A stretch of DNA of 64,000 nt. Origin: Urinicoccus timonensis. GTDB lineage: Bacteria; Bacillota; Clostridia; Tissierellales; Peptoniphilaceae. This document shows positions 41,735-50,071 of this stretch, piece by piece. The position numbers and the translations under genes are program-made. Position 1 is the first letter of the stretch; every line of letters starts with the position of its first letter. A model generated the notes under the pieces. That model did not search any database, was not told the origin of the DNA, and saw only the letters and a program-made list of their open reading frames with translations. Where the stretch lies: contig NZ_OCTU01000002.1 in assembly GCF_900232945.1 (NCBI RefSeq), positions 62,001 to 126,000 of the forward strand. Direction: 5' to 3'.

Positions 41735-43438
41735 TTATTTAATTTTTTCACAGGCCTTTAAAACTTCTTCCATGGCTTGGTCCACACTTAGGTCTTGGTT
41801 GACCATGTCTTTTCGGGTGGAGTATTCCACCACACCTTCAGAAGCTTTTTTACCAACGGTAATCCGCAAGGGGATTCCGATTAGGTCGCGGTCGTTGAAT
41901 TTAACTCCTGGTCGTTCTTTCCTGTCATCCAGAAGGACATCCAAGCCCTTGTCTTGGAGGTCTTGGTAGATTTTTTCTCCCAGGGCCACCTGGTCTTGGT
42001 CCTTGCTTTGGACAATGGTGACAATGACTTGGTAGGGGGCCAAGTGGAGGGGCCAGATGATTCCGGCTTCATCGTGGTTTTGTTCCACAATGGCGGTAAC
42101 AGACCGGGTGATTCCCACGCCGTAAGACCCCATGTAGAAGTATTGTTCCTTGCCATTTTCATCCAGGTAGGTGGCATTGAGAGCGGTGGAATACTTGGTA
42201 CCGAGTTGGAAGATATTTCCCACTTCGATGCCCCGACGGAAGAGGAGTTCTTGGCCGTCTTCTGTCAGGTCCCCTTCTTGGACCATCAAGAGGTCTGGAG
42301 CTACTTCGCCGTCAAAGTCCCGGCCATAGCAGGCGTTGATGTAGTGGTAGCCTTCTTGGTTTCCTCCCACAACCAGGTTATTGATCTTGGTTAAAGATTG
42401 GTCCAAGATGACCCGGGTGTCCTTAAGATCCATGGGACCGGTGAAGCCGGGATAGGATCCACAGGCCAGGATGGCTTGGTCATTCATTTTTTCAATGGCG
42501 TGTTCGGGAACTTGGGTATAGGTTGCCAGCTTGGTCAGGTTCAATTCTCGGTCGCCGGGAATGAAGACGATGCAGGCCTCTCCGTCAATTACTAGGTCTA
42601 CGGCCTTGGCACAGCGTTGTGGATCCAAGTTTAGGAACTTGGCCACTTCTTCAATGGTAGAAGCTCCAGGAGTAGGAACTTTTTCCAGGTCCTTGGCTTC
42701 TTCCTCTTGGGGTCCTTGGTAGTGGACCGGGGCCTTTTCATCGGTATAGGCGATTTTTCCATCCTTGGTAAAGCAGATGACCCCTTCGCCGGTTTCTGAC
42801 AGGGCAATAAATTCGTGGGAAGAAGACCCACCCATGGCGCCGGAATCTCCCAAAACAATCCGGTAGTCTAGACCCATCCGGTCAAAGATCCGTTCATAGG
42901 CCTTGTACATGACCATGTAGGCTTCCACCATGCTTTGGGCATCGGTGTCGAAGCTGTAGGCATCCTTCATGGAAAATTCCCGGGCCCGGTTTAAACCGAA
43001 GCGGGGGCGTTTTTCATCCCGGTACTTGGTTTGGATTTGGTAGATGTTCAAGGGGAGTTGCTTGTAGGAACGAACTTCGTCCTTGACCAGGCTGGTAAAG
43101 TATTCTTCAGCAGTGGGGCCCAGGCAAAATTCTCTTTGGTTGCGGTCTTTTAGTTTAAACATTTCCGGACCGTAGACAGACCAGCGGCCAGATTGCTCCC
43201 AGATTTCCTTGGGTTGGAGGGCGGACATGAGAATTTCCATAGACCCGGCCCGGTCCATTTCTTCCCGGACAAGGGCTTCAACTTTTTTGATGACCCGGTA
43301 GCCCAGGGGGAGGTAGGTGTAGATTCCTGTGGCGGACTTTCGAATCATGCCGGCTCTTAAAAGGAGTTGGTGGCTGGCAATTTCAGCATCTGAAGGAACT
43401 TCTCTAAGGGTAGGCATATAGTATTTGCTAAGTTTCAT
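41735..43438 (-). CDS. proS: Prolyl-tRNA synthetase, bacterial type with editing domain
   Basis: 567 residues, class II synthetase. Motif 1 around LLRAGMIRKSATGIYTYLPLG (landmark, about 28-48; part of the N-terminal start), motif 2 FRDEKRPRFGL-like (YRDEKRPRFGLNRAREF, about 137-153), the INS editing domain (about 225-400), motif 3 GVGITRSVTAIVEQ (about 440), and a C-terminal anticodon-binding domain. Attaches proline to tRNA-Pro; the INS domain hydrolyses Ala-tRNA-Pro. A TATAAT on the minus strand at 43502-43507 is the likely -10 box. No T-box is seen in the short leader. Confidence 0.96.
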   Translation of the reverse strand: MKLSKYYMPTLREVPSDAEIASHQLLLRAGMIRKSATGIYTYLPLGYRVIKKVEALVREEMDRAGSMEILMSALQPKEIWEQSGRWSVYGPEMFKLKDRNQREFCLGPTAEEYFTSLVKDEVRSYKQLPLNIYQIQTKYRDEKRPRFGLNRAREFSMKDAYSFDTDAQSMVEAYMVMYKAYERIFDRMGLDYRIVLGDSGAMGGSSSHEFIALSETGEGVICFTKDGKIAYTDEKAPVHYQGPQEEEAKDLEKVPTPGASTIEEVAKFLNLDPQRCAKAVDLVIDGEACIVFIPGDRELNLTKLATYTQVPEHAIEKMNDQAILACGSYPGFTGPMDLKDTRVILDQSLTKINNLVVGGNQEGYHYINACYGRDFDGEVAPDLLMVQEGDLTEDGQELLFRRGIEVGNIFQLGTKYSTALNATYLDENGKEQYFYMGSYGVGITRSVTAIVEQNHDEAGIIWPLHLAPYQVIVTIVQSKDQDQVALGEKIYQDLQDKGLDVLLDDRKERPGVKFNDRDLIGIPLRITVGKKASEGVVEYSTRKDMVNQDLSVDQAMEEVLKACEKIK

Positions 43439-43544
43439 AAGGCTTCCTTTCTATTTTTTTCTATCGTAAAATTTTATCTTTAAGGGCTTAAACTTCTACT
43501 TATTATAGCATAAGTCAGGGGAAACAAAAAGAAGCCGGCCCAAA

Positions 43545-43573
43545 GAAAACTCCCGGCAGACCCGGGAGTTTGA
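43545..43573. terminator. Hairpin after the symporter gene
   Basis: AAAACTCCCGG pairs with CCGGGAGTTT; on the minus strand it ends in a T-rich run just after the AgcS stop. Confidence 0.85.
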
Positions 43574-43578
43574 AAATT

Positions 43579-44979
43579 TTATTTGCTTTTTTCTGTAACT
43601 AGGGGATGCCACTCGTCAGGATGGTAGACATCGCTGGGGTGGTCGTTGAAGAATTGTTTTTGTAAACCGATAAAGACCCCCGATAGGCCCAAGAGGCCAA
43701 TGAGGTTGGGGATGGCCATAAGACCGTTGAGGTTGTTGGCCACAGCCCAGACAGCTTCTAGGCGGATTAGGCCCCCTAGAAAGACCATGGGAACGAAGAT
43801 AAACTTGTAGTAGCGGCCAATCTTATCTCCTAAAAAGTAGCGGCAGCAGGTTTCTCCATAGTATTCCCAGCCCAGGATGGTGGACATGGCAAAAAGAGTC
43901 AAGCCTAGGGTTACGATATACTTTCCTCCTGGGAATCCTTCTTCAAAGGAAAAGGCAACTAGGGAAGAGGCATCGCCATGGCCGGTCCAAATGCCTGTGG
44001 TTAAAATAACCAGGGAGGTCATGGTACAAACTACCAGGGTATCTACAAAGACTTCGAAAACTCCCCAAAGACCCTGCCGGGCTGGATGGTCTGTAGAGGC
44101 AGCAGCATGGGCAATAGGAGAAGACCCAAGGCCGGCTTCATTGGTAAAGACTCCCCGAGCAATCCCACTACGCATGGCTAGACCAATGGTGTAGCCCCCA
44201 AGACCTCCAGCAGCAGCCTTGGTTTGGAAGGCTCCTTTAAAGATCATGCCAAAGGCTTCCGGCACTTGGTGGAGCCTTGTACAGATAATAAAGAGGGCTC
44301 CTAGGAGATAAAGACCCGACATAAAGGGGACCAATTTTTCTGCAAAGGCGCCAATTCGTTTGATACCCCCGATAATAACAATAAAGGTAACCAGGGTCAC
44401 CACCAGGGCGCTGGCCAATTTAGGAATTTGGAAGGCAGCGTAAAGAGTAGAGGAGATGGCATTGGATTGGACCGTATTTCCTGTACTCAGGGTGGCAATC
44501 ATACCGAAAAAGGCAAAACACTTGGCCAGGGTCTTGAAGCCCAGCCCCTTGGAGATATAGTACATGGGGCCGCCTCGGACCACTCCTTGGTCAGAGACAT
44601 CCCGGTAGGCAACAGCCAGGGTGGACTCAGCCATCTTGGTGGTCATTCCTACCAAAGCTGCAATCCACATCCAAAAGATGGCTCCTGGACCTCCCAAGAG
44701 GATGGCACCGGCAACTCCAACGATGTTTCCCGTTCCCACTGTGGCCGCTAGGGCCGTAGACAGGGCTTGGAAGGAGGTAACCTCTCCCACATGACCTGTG
44801 TGTTGGTTCCGGGCAAGAACCCGGCCCACTGTTTCTTTAAGGATAAAGGGGAACTTCCGAAAGACTACAAAGTTAGATCGGATGGTGAGATAAAGACCAC
44901 ATCCGATTAACAAGATAATCATAGGGGGGCCCCAGATAATGCTATCTAGATTTTCATTGAGCTGATAAAATAAATCCAT
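43579..44979 (-). CDS. Alanine/glycine:cation symporter (AGCS family)
   Basis: 466 residues with about eleven hydrophobic helices. Family landmarks: SFQALSTALAATVGTGNIVGVAGAI in two parts (about 68-92, the Na+ and substrate loop), GGPGAIFWMW, GPMYYI, and RSGIARGVFTNEAGLGSSPIAHAAA in two parts (about 270-295). All match the AlsT/AgcS/DagA family, which imports alanine or glycine with Na+. Stands alone, with GGAGG before its ATG and a hairpin after it. Choice between alanine and glycine is not possible from sequence. Confidence 0.93.
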   Translation of the reverse strand: MDLFYQLNENLDSIIWGPPMIILLIGCGLYLTIRSNFVVFRKFPFILKETVGRVLARNQHTGHVGEVTSFQALSTALAATVGTGNIVGVAGAILLGGPGAIFWMWIAALVGMTTKMAESTLAVAYRDVSDQGVVRGGPMYYISKGLGFKTLAKCFAFFGMIATLSTGNTVQSNAISSTLYAAFQIPKLASALVVTLVTFIVIIGGIKRIGAFAEKLVPFMSGLYLLGALFIICTRLHQVPEAFGMIFKGAFQTKAAAGGLGGYTIGLAMRSGIARGVFTNEAGLGSSPIAHAAASTDHPARQGLWGVFEVFVDTLVVCTMTSLVILTTGIWTGHGDASSLVAFSFEEGFPGGKYIVTLGLTLFAMSTILGWEYYGETCCRYFLGDKIGRYYKFIFVPMVFLGGLIRLEAVWAVANNLNGLMAIPNLIGLLGLSGVFIGLQKQFFNDHPSDVYHPDEWHPLVTEKSK

Positions 44980-45137
44980 GGCTAAGCCTCCTTAAACAAT
45001 TGGCCGAAAAATTAGGTTGACCAAAAGCAACAAATAAATATTTTTTAATCTTAATACAAATTGTTTAATAAGTAAATAGTTTTTGAAAAAAAGGAGGTCT
45101 AGGGAGCTTTTTTTCTCCAGGGGAATCCTATCCTAGA

Positions 45138-45166
45138 TTGAAAAAAATCCCCCTTTTCAGTATAAT
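45138..45166 (+). promoter_or_regulatory. Promoter of the metG operon
   Basis: TTGAAA (45138-45143), 17 bases, TATAAT (45161-45166), then about 40 bases to the ribosome binding site. Confidence 0.82.
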
Positions 45167-45213
45167 AGACTTTAATGAATAAAACTGTTTAACGCTTGTT
45201 TAGGGGGATTAGA

Positions 45214-47178
45214 ATGGATAAAAATAAAAAACCATATTATATTACAACGCCAATTTATTATCCCAGTGATAATCTACACATTGGCCATACTTACTGTACC
45301 GTGGCAACAGATGCTGTCAAGAAGTTTAAGGAGCTCCAAGGCTATGATGTCTTCTTTACTACTGGTACCGACGAACACGGACAAAAGATTCAAGAAAAGG
45401 CCCGAGAACAAGGCATGGAGCCCAAGCCCTATGTCGACAACATCGTTAAGGACATTAAAGACTTGTGGAAAAAGCTGGACATCCGCTATGATGCCTTTGT
45501 CCGGTCCACTGACAAGGACCATGAAAAGAATGTCCAAGAGCTTTTCCAAAAACTCTATGACAAGGGAGAAATCTACAAGGGAGAATACGAGGGCTACTAC
45601 TGTACCCCCTGTGAATCCTTTTGGACAGAAAACCAATTGGGCGAAGACCATGTCTGCCCCGATTGTGGCCGTCCAACCCACCGGCAAAAAGAAGAAAGCT
45701 ATTTCTTTAGATTGTCTAAATACCGGGACCGTCTCTTAAAACTCTACGAAGACCATCCCGAATTTATAGAACCTGACTTCCGGAAAAAGGAAATGGTCAA
45801 CAACTTCTTAAAAGAAGGCCTGGAAGACCTATCTGTTACCCGGTCCAGCTTTGACTGGGGGGTTCCTGTTCCCTTTGACGAAAACCACGTCATCTATGTT
45901 TGGATTGATGCCCTATCCTGTTATTTAACAGGGATTGGCTATGGCAAGGACCCAGAGACCTTTAACCGTTACTGGCCGGCCCAAGTCCACTTTGTAGGCA
46001 AGGAAATCATGCGTTTCCACGTCATCATTTGGCCTGCCCTTTTGATGGCTCTGGATATGCCCTTGCCGGAAAAAGTCTTTGGCCACGGCTGGATTCTCTT
46101 TAACAACGACAAGATGAGTAAGTCCAAGGGCAACATTGTCTACCCTGAACCCATTATCGACCGCTATGGGGTAGACGCCTTGAAATACTTCCTCCTAAGG
46201 GAATTTTCCTTTGGTAACGACGGAAGTTTTGAAACCGATAAGTTCTTAAAACGGCTTAATTCCGACCTGGCCAACGACCTGGGCAACCTGGTTTCCAGGA
46301 CTGTGTCCATGATCGAAAAATACTTCGGACAAATTCCGGAGGCTGGCCAGCCAGGAAAATACTCCAAAGAATTGGAAGAAATGGCCCTGTCCATTGCCGA
46401 TAAAAATGAAAAAGCCATGGACCACTTCCAATTTTCCACTGCCCTGGAAGACATTTGGACCTTAATTCGTCGCTGCAACAAGTATGTGGATGAAACCACT
46501 CCTTGGATCTTAGCCAAGGAAGGCAAGATGGAAGAACTGGGAACAGTCCTCTACCACCTGGCTGAAGCCTTGCGGATTGTCTCCGTCCTAATCTATCCCA
46601 CCATGGAACACACTGCCCTGGAAATTCGCGACCAATTGGGCATCCAAGGGGAAATTAAGTTGGAGGATGCAAAAGTTTGGGGCCTAACCCCTACCGGAGT
46701 CCCCATCCAAAAGGGCAAGATCATCTTCCCAAGATTGGATGTAGAAGAAGAAATCCAAGCCCTTTCCAAGGCCCATGAAGACTTGATTGCCAAGAGAAAA
46801 TTGGCCCATGGTCAAGCCCCTAGCCAAGAAGAAACAGAAAAACCTGGCAAGGACCAAATCACCCTAGAGGACTTTGAAAAGTTGGAAATTAAATTGGCCA
46901 AGGTTGTCTCTGTAGAAGACCACCCCAATGCCGACCGGCTCTACCTTCTTCACTTACAGCTAGGAGAAGAAGAAAGAACCATTGTTACAAATATTAAAGA
47001 TCGCTACAAGCCTCAAGACCTAGAGGGGAAAAAGATCCTGGTTTTAACCAACCTCAAACCCCACAAGTTTAGAGGCATCGAATCCCAGGGCATGCTCTTG
47101 GCAGCAGAAGACCAAGACGGAAACCTGTCCATAGCCACAACCCTGGAAGATATAAAGGATGGAGCAGTGATATCATGA
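45214..47178 (+). CDS. metG: Methionyl-tRNA synthetase with C-terminal tRNA-binding domain
   Basis: About 654 residues. HIGH-type motif NLHIGHTY (about 21-28), a zinc knuckle CTPC...CPDC (about 126-147), and the KMSKSKGN loop (about 295). A helical anticodon domain follows, then a linker, and a Trbp111-like OB domain (about 545-654: LEIKLAKVVSVEDHPNAD, GMLLAAEDQDG). The start is ATG 45214, after AGGGGGATT; the in-frame TTG at 45196 has no site. First gene of the conserved metG-tatD-rnmV-rsmA operon, with an ATGA overlap to tatD. Confidence 0.96.
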   Translation: MDKNKKPYYITTPIYYPSDNLHIGHTYCTVATDAVKKFKELQGYDVFFTTGTDEHGQKIQEKAREQGMEPKPYVDNIVKDIKDLWKKLDIRYDAFVRSTDKDHEKNVQELFQKLYDKGEIYKGEYEGYYCTPCESFWTENQLGEDHVCPDCGRPTHRQKEESYFFRLSKYRDRLLKLYEDHPEFIEPDFRKKEMVNNFLKEGLEDLSVTRSSFDWGVPVPFDENHVIYVWIDALSCYLTGIGYGKDPETFNRYWPAQVHFVGKEIMRFHVIIWPALLMALDMPLPEKVFGHGWILFNNDKMSKSKGNIVYPEPIIDRYGVDALKYFLLREFSFGNDGSFETDKFLKRLNSDLANDLGNLVSRTVSMIEKYFGQIPEAGQPGKYSKELEEMALSIADKNEKAMDHFQFSTALEDIWTLIRRCNKYVDETTPWILAKEGKMEELGTVLYHLAEALRIVSVLIYPTMEHTALEIRDQLGIQGEIKLEDAKVWGLTPTGVPIQKGKIIFPRLDVEEEIQALSKAHEDLIAKRKLAHGQAPSQEETEKPGKDQITLEDFEKLEIKLAKVVSVEDHPNADRLYLLHLQLGEEERTIVTNIKDRYKPQDLEGKKILVLTNLKPHKFRGIESQGMLLAAEDQDGNLSIATTLEDIKDGAVIS

Positions 47179-47948
47179 TCGATTCCCACGTCCACTTAGA
47201 CGACCCCCGTTTTAAAAAAGACCAGGACCAAATTATCCAAAACTTTGACCAAGATGGCCTGGAGTTGGTGGTAAATATTGGGGCAGACCTAAAGTCTAGC
47301 CGGGCTTCTGTAGACCTGGCTCGGAAGTATGACAGGGTCTATGCCACAGTAGGCATCCACCCCCATGACGCCTCCACCTACAGTCCAGAAGTGGAAAAAG
47401 AACTCATAGACCTGGCCCAAGATGAAAAAGTCTTGGCCATTGGAGAAATTGGCCTGGACTACTACTATGACAATTCGCCCAGAGACATCCAAAAAGAAGT
47501 TTTTGAAAAACAATTGGACCTGGCCCATAGACTGGGTCTCCCCATTGTCATCCACACCCGGGAAGCCAGCCAAGATACCTTTGACCGGATCAAGGCCCAT
47601 ATGGAAAAGTACCCCCAAGACAGGGTCCTCATCCATTGCTTTTCCGAGTCCCTGGAAATGATGCGGGAGTATGTGAAACTGGGTTGCTATATCGCCCTGG
47701 GTGGGTCTGTTACCTTTAAAAACGCCCGGGTCCCCAAGGAAGTCGCCAAGGAAGTTCCCTTAGACCGGCTCCTTTTAGAAACAGACTGTCCCTATCTCAC
47801 TCCAGAACCCTATCGGGGCAAGAGGAATGAACCGGCCTATGTCCGCCATGTAGGGGACTTTATCGCTAATTTAAGAAGGATCAACCTGGACTATCTCCTG
47901 GACCAAACAGCCCGAAACGCCAAGGCCTTTTACGGAATCCAAGCATGA
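47175..47948 (+). CDS. tatD: TatD-family metal-dependent DNase
   Basis: 257 residues, amidohydrolase-like TIM barrel. SHVHLDDPRF (metal His4/His6 pair), ATVGIHPHDAS, AIGEIGLDYYYD (metal Glu), VIHTREAS (His), LIHCFSES (His), and LLLETDCPYLTP (Asp about 204). All metal ligands are present. The family has 3'-5' exonuclease activity on DNA. Coupled by ATGA overlaps to metG before and rnmV after. Confidence 0.94.
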   Translation: MIDSHVHLDDPRFKKDQDQIIQNFDQDGLELVVNIGADLKSSRASVDLARKYDRVYATVGIHPHDASTYSPEVEKELIDLAQDEKVLAIGEIGLDYYYDNSPRDIQKEVFEKQLDLAHRLGLPIVIHTREASQDTFDRIKAHMEKYPQDRVLIHCFSESLEMMREYVKLGCYIALGGSVTFKNARVPKEVAKEVPLDRLLLETDCPYLTPEPYRGKRNEPAYVRHVGDFIANLRRINLDYLLDQTARNAKAFYGIQA

Positions 47949-48490
47949 AAAAAATCCGTGAAATCATCGTGGTAGAAGGCCGGGACGACATTACTGCCGT
48001 CCGGTCTGCCGTAGAAGCCCAAGTGGTCCAAACCCGGGGTTATTCCTATGGGAAAAAACTCATTGACACCCTTCAATTGGCCCAAAAGAACCGGGGAGTC
48101 ATCGTCCTGACAGACCCCGACTATATGGGGGAAAAAATCCGCAAGGACCTGGACAAACGAGTCCCGGGAATAAAACATGCCTTCATATCTACAGACCTGG
48201 CCCTGAAGGGGGAAAACATTGGGGTAGAAAATGCCAAACCCCAAGCCATTATAGAAGCCCTGGAAAGGGCCCAGGCTACCCTGGAAGAGGCAGAGGTTGA
48301 ATTTACAGAAAAAGACCTCCGGGCCTGGGGACTTTCTGGAGGCCCCCAAGCCAATGAACGGAGAAAAAAACTGGGCAAGGCCCTCCATCTTGGCCAGTGT
48401 AATAGCAAGCAATTTTTAAAGCGACTCAATGCCTTTGGCATCAGCCGTGAGGAAGTTCAAGAAAAGGTAAGAAAAATTGATGGACAATAA
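47945..48490 (+). CDS. rnmV: Ribonuclease M5
   Basis: 181 residues. Toprim domain with VVEGRDDITAV (about 10-20, catalytic Glu) and VLTDPDYMGEKIR (about 59-71, DxD). A C-terminal helical domain with SGGPQANERRKKLGKAL contacts the 5S rRNA precursor and uL18. Matures 5S rRNA. Overlaps rsmA by 11 bases. Confidence 0.94.
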   Translation: MKKIREIIVVEGRDDITAVRSAVEAQVVQTRGYSYGKKLIDTLQLAQKNRGVIVLTDPDYMGEKIRKDLDKRVPGIKHAFISTDLALKGENIGVENAKPQAIIEALERAQATLEEAEVEFTEKDLRAWGLSGGPQANERRKKLGKALHLGQCNSKQFLKRLNAFGISREEVQEKVRKIDGQ

Positions 48491-49343
48491 AAGACTTTAT
48501 ACACCCTCCACAATTAAAGAAATCTTAAACCGCCATGGCTTTACCATGACCAAGGCCCTGGGGCAAAACTTTTTAATTGACGGCAACACCGTCCGGGGGA
48601 TTGTCCAAGGGTCTGGAGTGACAAAAGAAGACCGGGTCCTGGAAATTGGCCCCGGCATTGGGACCCTGACAGAGGAATTGGCCCTGGAAGCCAAGTCTGT
48701 TTTGGCTGTAGAAAAGGACCAAAGGCTAAAGCCCATCCTGGAAGAAACCATGGCAGACTACGACAATGTGGAAATCCTCTTTGGAGATGCCTTGAAATTG
48801 GACCTGAAAAAGGAATGGGAAGACCGCTTTGGTCAAGACCCAGTCCATATTGTGGCCAACCTGCCCTACTATGTCACCACCCCCATTTTGGGAGCTCTTT
48901 TTGACCTGGACCTGCCCCTGAAAAGCCTTACTGTCATGGTTCAAAAGGAAGTGGCCGAGAGGATGTGTGGCCAAGAGGGGACCAAGGACTATGGTGCCTT
49001 GACTCTTTTCATCCGCTACCATTCAGACCCGGAAATTATCCGGCAAGTTCCAAATTCTGTCTTTATTCCCAGGCCCAAGGTGGACTCAGCTGTGGTCCAC
49101 ATGCTGGTTAAGGACCCGGACCCCGGCATCCAAAGAGAAAAATTCTTCCGGATTGTCAAGGCCGCCTTTTCCAAACGCCGTAAGACCATTTTGAATGCCC
49201 TATCCTCCTATGGATTTTCCATTAGCAAGGCAGAAATTCGCAAAATTTTAGAAAAATCAAACATCGATAGCATTCGCCGGGGAGAGACCTTGAGCCTGAC
49301 AGAATTTCTCGTCCTGTCTATTAACTTTCCCGATGAATTTTAG
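48480..49343 (+). CDS. rsmA: 16S rRNA (adenine1518/1519-N6) dimethyltransferase
   Basis: About 287 residues. SAM site QNFLIDGNTV and LEIGPGIGTLTEEL (about 50-63), acidic VEKDQ (about 78), GDALKLD, and catalytic motif NLPYYVTTPIL (about 122-132). A small helical C-terminal domain with FSKRRKTILNAL follows. Dimethylates the two adenines near the 3' end of 16S rRNA. ATG 48480 lies inside the end of rnmV; the TTG one codon earlier is less likely. Confidence 0.95.
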   Translation: MDNKRLYTPSTIKEILNRHGFTMTKALGQNFLIDGNTVRGIVQGSGVTKEDRVLEIGPGIGTLTEELALEAKSVLAVEKDQRLKPILEETMADYDNVEILFGDALKLDLKKEWEDRFGQDPVHIVANLPYYVTTPILGALFDLDLPLKSLTVMVQKEVAERMCGQEGTKDYGALTLFIRYHSDPEIIRQVPNSVFIPRPKVDSAVVHMLVKDPDPGIQREKFFRIVKAAFSKRRKTILNALSSYGFSISKAEIRKILEKSNIDSIRRGETLSLTEFLVLSINFPDEF

Positions 49344-49354
49344 AGAGGTGACCC

Positions 49355-49723
49355 ATGCAAGCAAAATACTTAAGCCAAGAGGATAAGGAAAAGATCCAAG
49401 AAAAATACAGGGTCTTCGAAGAAAGTACCGACCTAATGGACCTCTTAAGTTCCATTTTCAAGGTCTTGGGAGACCCAACCCGCTTAAAAATCATCTACCT
49501 CCTTTCCCAGAGTCCCCTTTGTGTCAACGACATTGTAGAATTGATTGGCATGAGCCAATCCAGCATATCCCACCAACTCAGCCTATTAAAGAGGAAAAAA
49601 CTCATTAAAAGTGAAAAAGACGGCCGTAGGAACATCTACTCCCTGGATGATGACCACGTCCTAAGCCTCTTTTATGAAGGCTACAACCATGCCAGCCATC
49701 GTTTGGATGAAAAAAATGATTAA
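49355..49723 (+). CDS. ArsR/SmtB family regulator with an alpha-5 zinc-type site
   Basis: 122 residues. Winged helix with LGDPTRLKIIYLL (about 38-50), CVNDIVELIGMSQSSISHQLSLL (about 56-78), and wing DGRRNIYSL. After the wing, Asp99-x-His101 and His112-x-x-His115 have exactly the spacing of the alpha-5 metal site of SmtB/CzrA zinc sensors. Cys56 matches the alpha-3 cysteine of LCVGDL. It should leave DNA when zinc (or a similar ion) binds. No transporter is adjacent; a ZIP importer lies 6 kb away. GAGGTGACCC precedes the ATG; it is 11 bases after rsmA, so probably co-transcribed. Confidence 0.88.
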   Translation: MQAKYLSQEDKEKIQEKYRVFEESTDLMDLLSSIFKVLGDPTRLKIIYLLSQSPLCVNDIVELIGMSQSSISHQLSLLKRKKLIKSEKDGRRNIYSLDDDHVLSLFYEGYNHASHRLDEKND

Positions 49724-49788
49724 GGCTGGAATGAAGGGGTAAATATCTTATAGAAAAATATGACTAAAATTTAAAAGGAGGAAGTAAA

Positions 49789-50019
49789 TTGACAAAAGCA
49801 ATTGTTTATACATCCAGCACTTGCCCCTATTGCACCATGGCCAAGGACTATCTAGAAGAAAAGGGCGTAGATGTTGAAGAAAGAAATGTCCAAACAGACG
49901 CTGCTGCCCGGAGCGAACTCATGGAAAAAGGATACACAGGCGTTCCTGTTATTGTGATCGGGGACGAAGAAATCGTAGGTTTTGACAAGGCAAAATTAGA
50001 AAAAATACTCGACAAATAA
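49789..50019 (+). CDS. Glutaredoxin-like protein (NrdH/Grx type)
   Basis: 76 residues, thioredoxin fold. CPYC active site (Cys12 and Cys15), the cis-proline loop TGVPVIVIGDEEIVGFD, and no C-terminal extension. It is the minimal size of NrdH-redoxins and glutaredoxin-like proteins that reduce ribonucleotide reductase or other disulfides. Starts with TTG 8 bases after AGGAGG. Followed by its own terminator. Confidence 0.9.
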   Translation: MTKAIVYTSSTCPYCTMAKDYLEEKGVDVEERNVQTDAAARSELMEKGYTGVPVIVIGDEEIVGFDKAKLEKILDK

Positions 50020-50029
50020 GACGAATAAC

Positions 50030-50058
50030 AGGGAGCCAGTTACTGGCTCCTTCTTTAC
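50030..50058 (+). terminator. Terminator after the glutaredoxin gene
   Basis: GGAGCCAGT pairs with ACTGGCTCC, then TTCTTTA. Confidence 0.75.
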
Positions 50059-50071
50059 TATAGGAGGAAGC

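Noticed and set aside
43439..43544. T-box or other leader before proS
   Set aside because: The leader from the -10 box at 43502 to the ATG is only about 60 bases and has no T-box motif or terminator.
45196..45213. An earlier TTG start for metG
   Set aside because: AGGGGGATT lies between this TTG and the ATG at 45214, so it serves the ATG. The methionyl-tRNA synthetase N-terminus also begins there.
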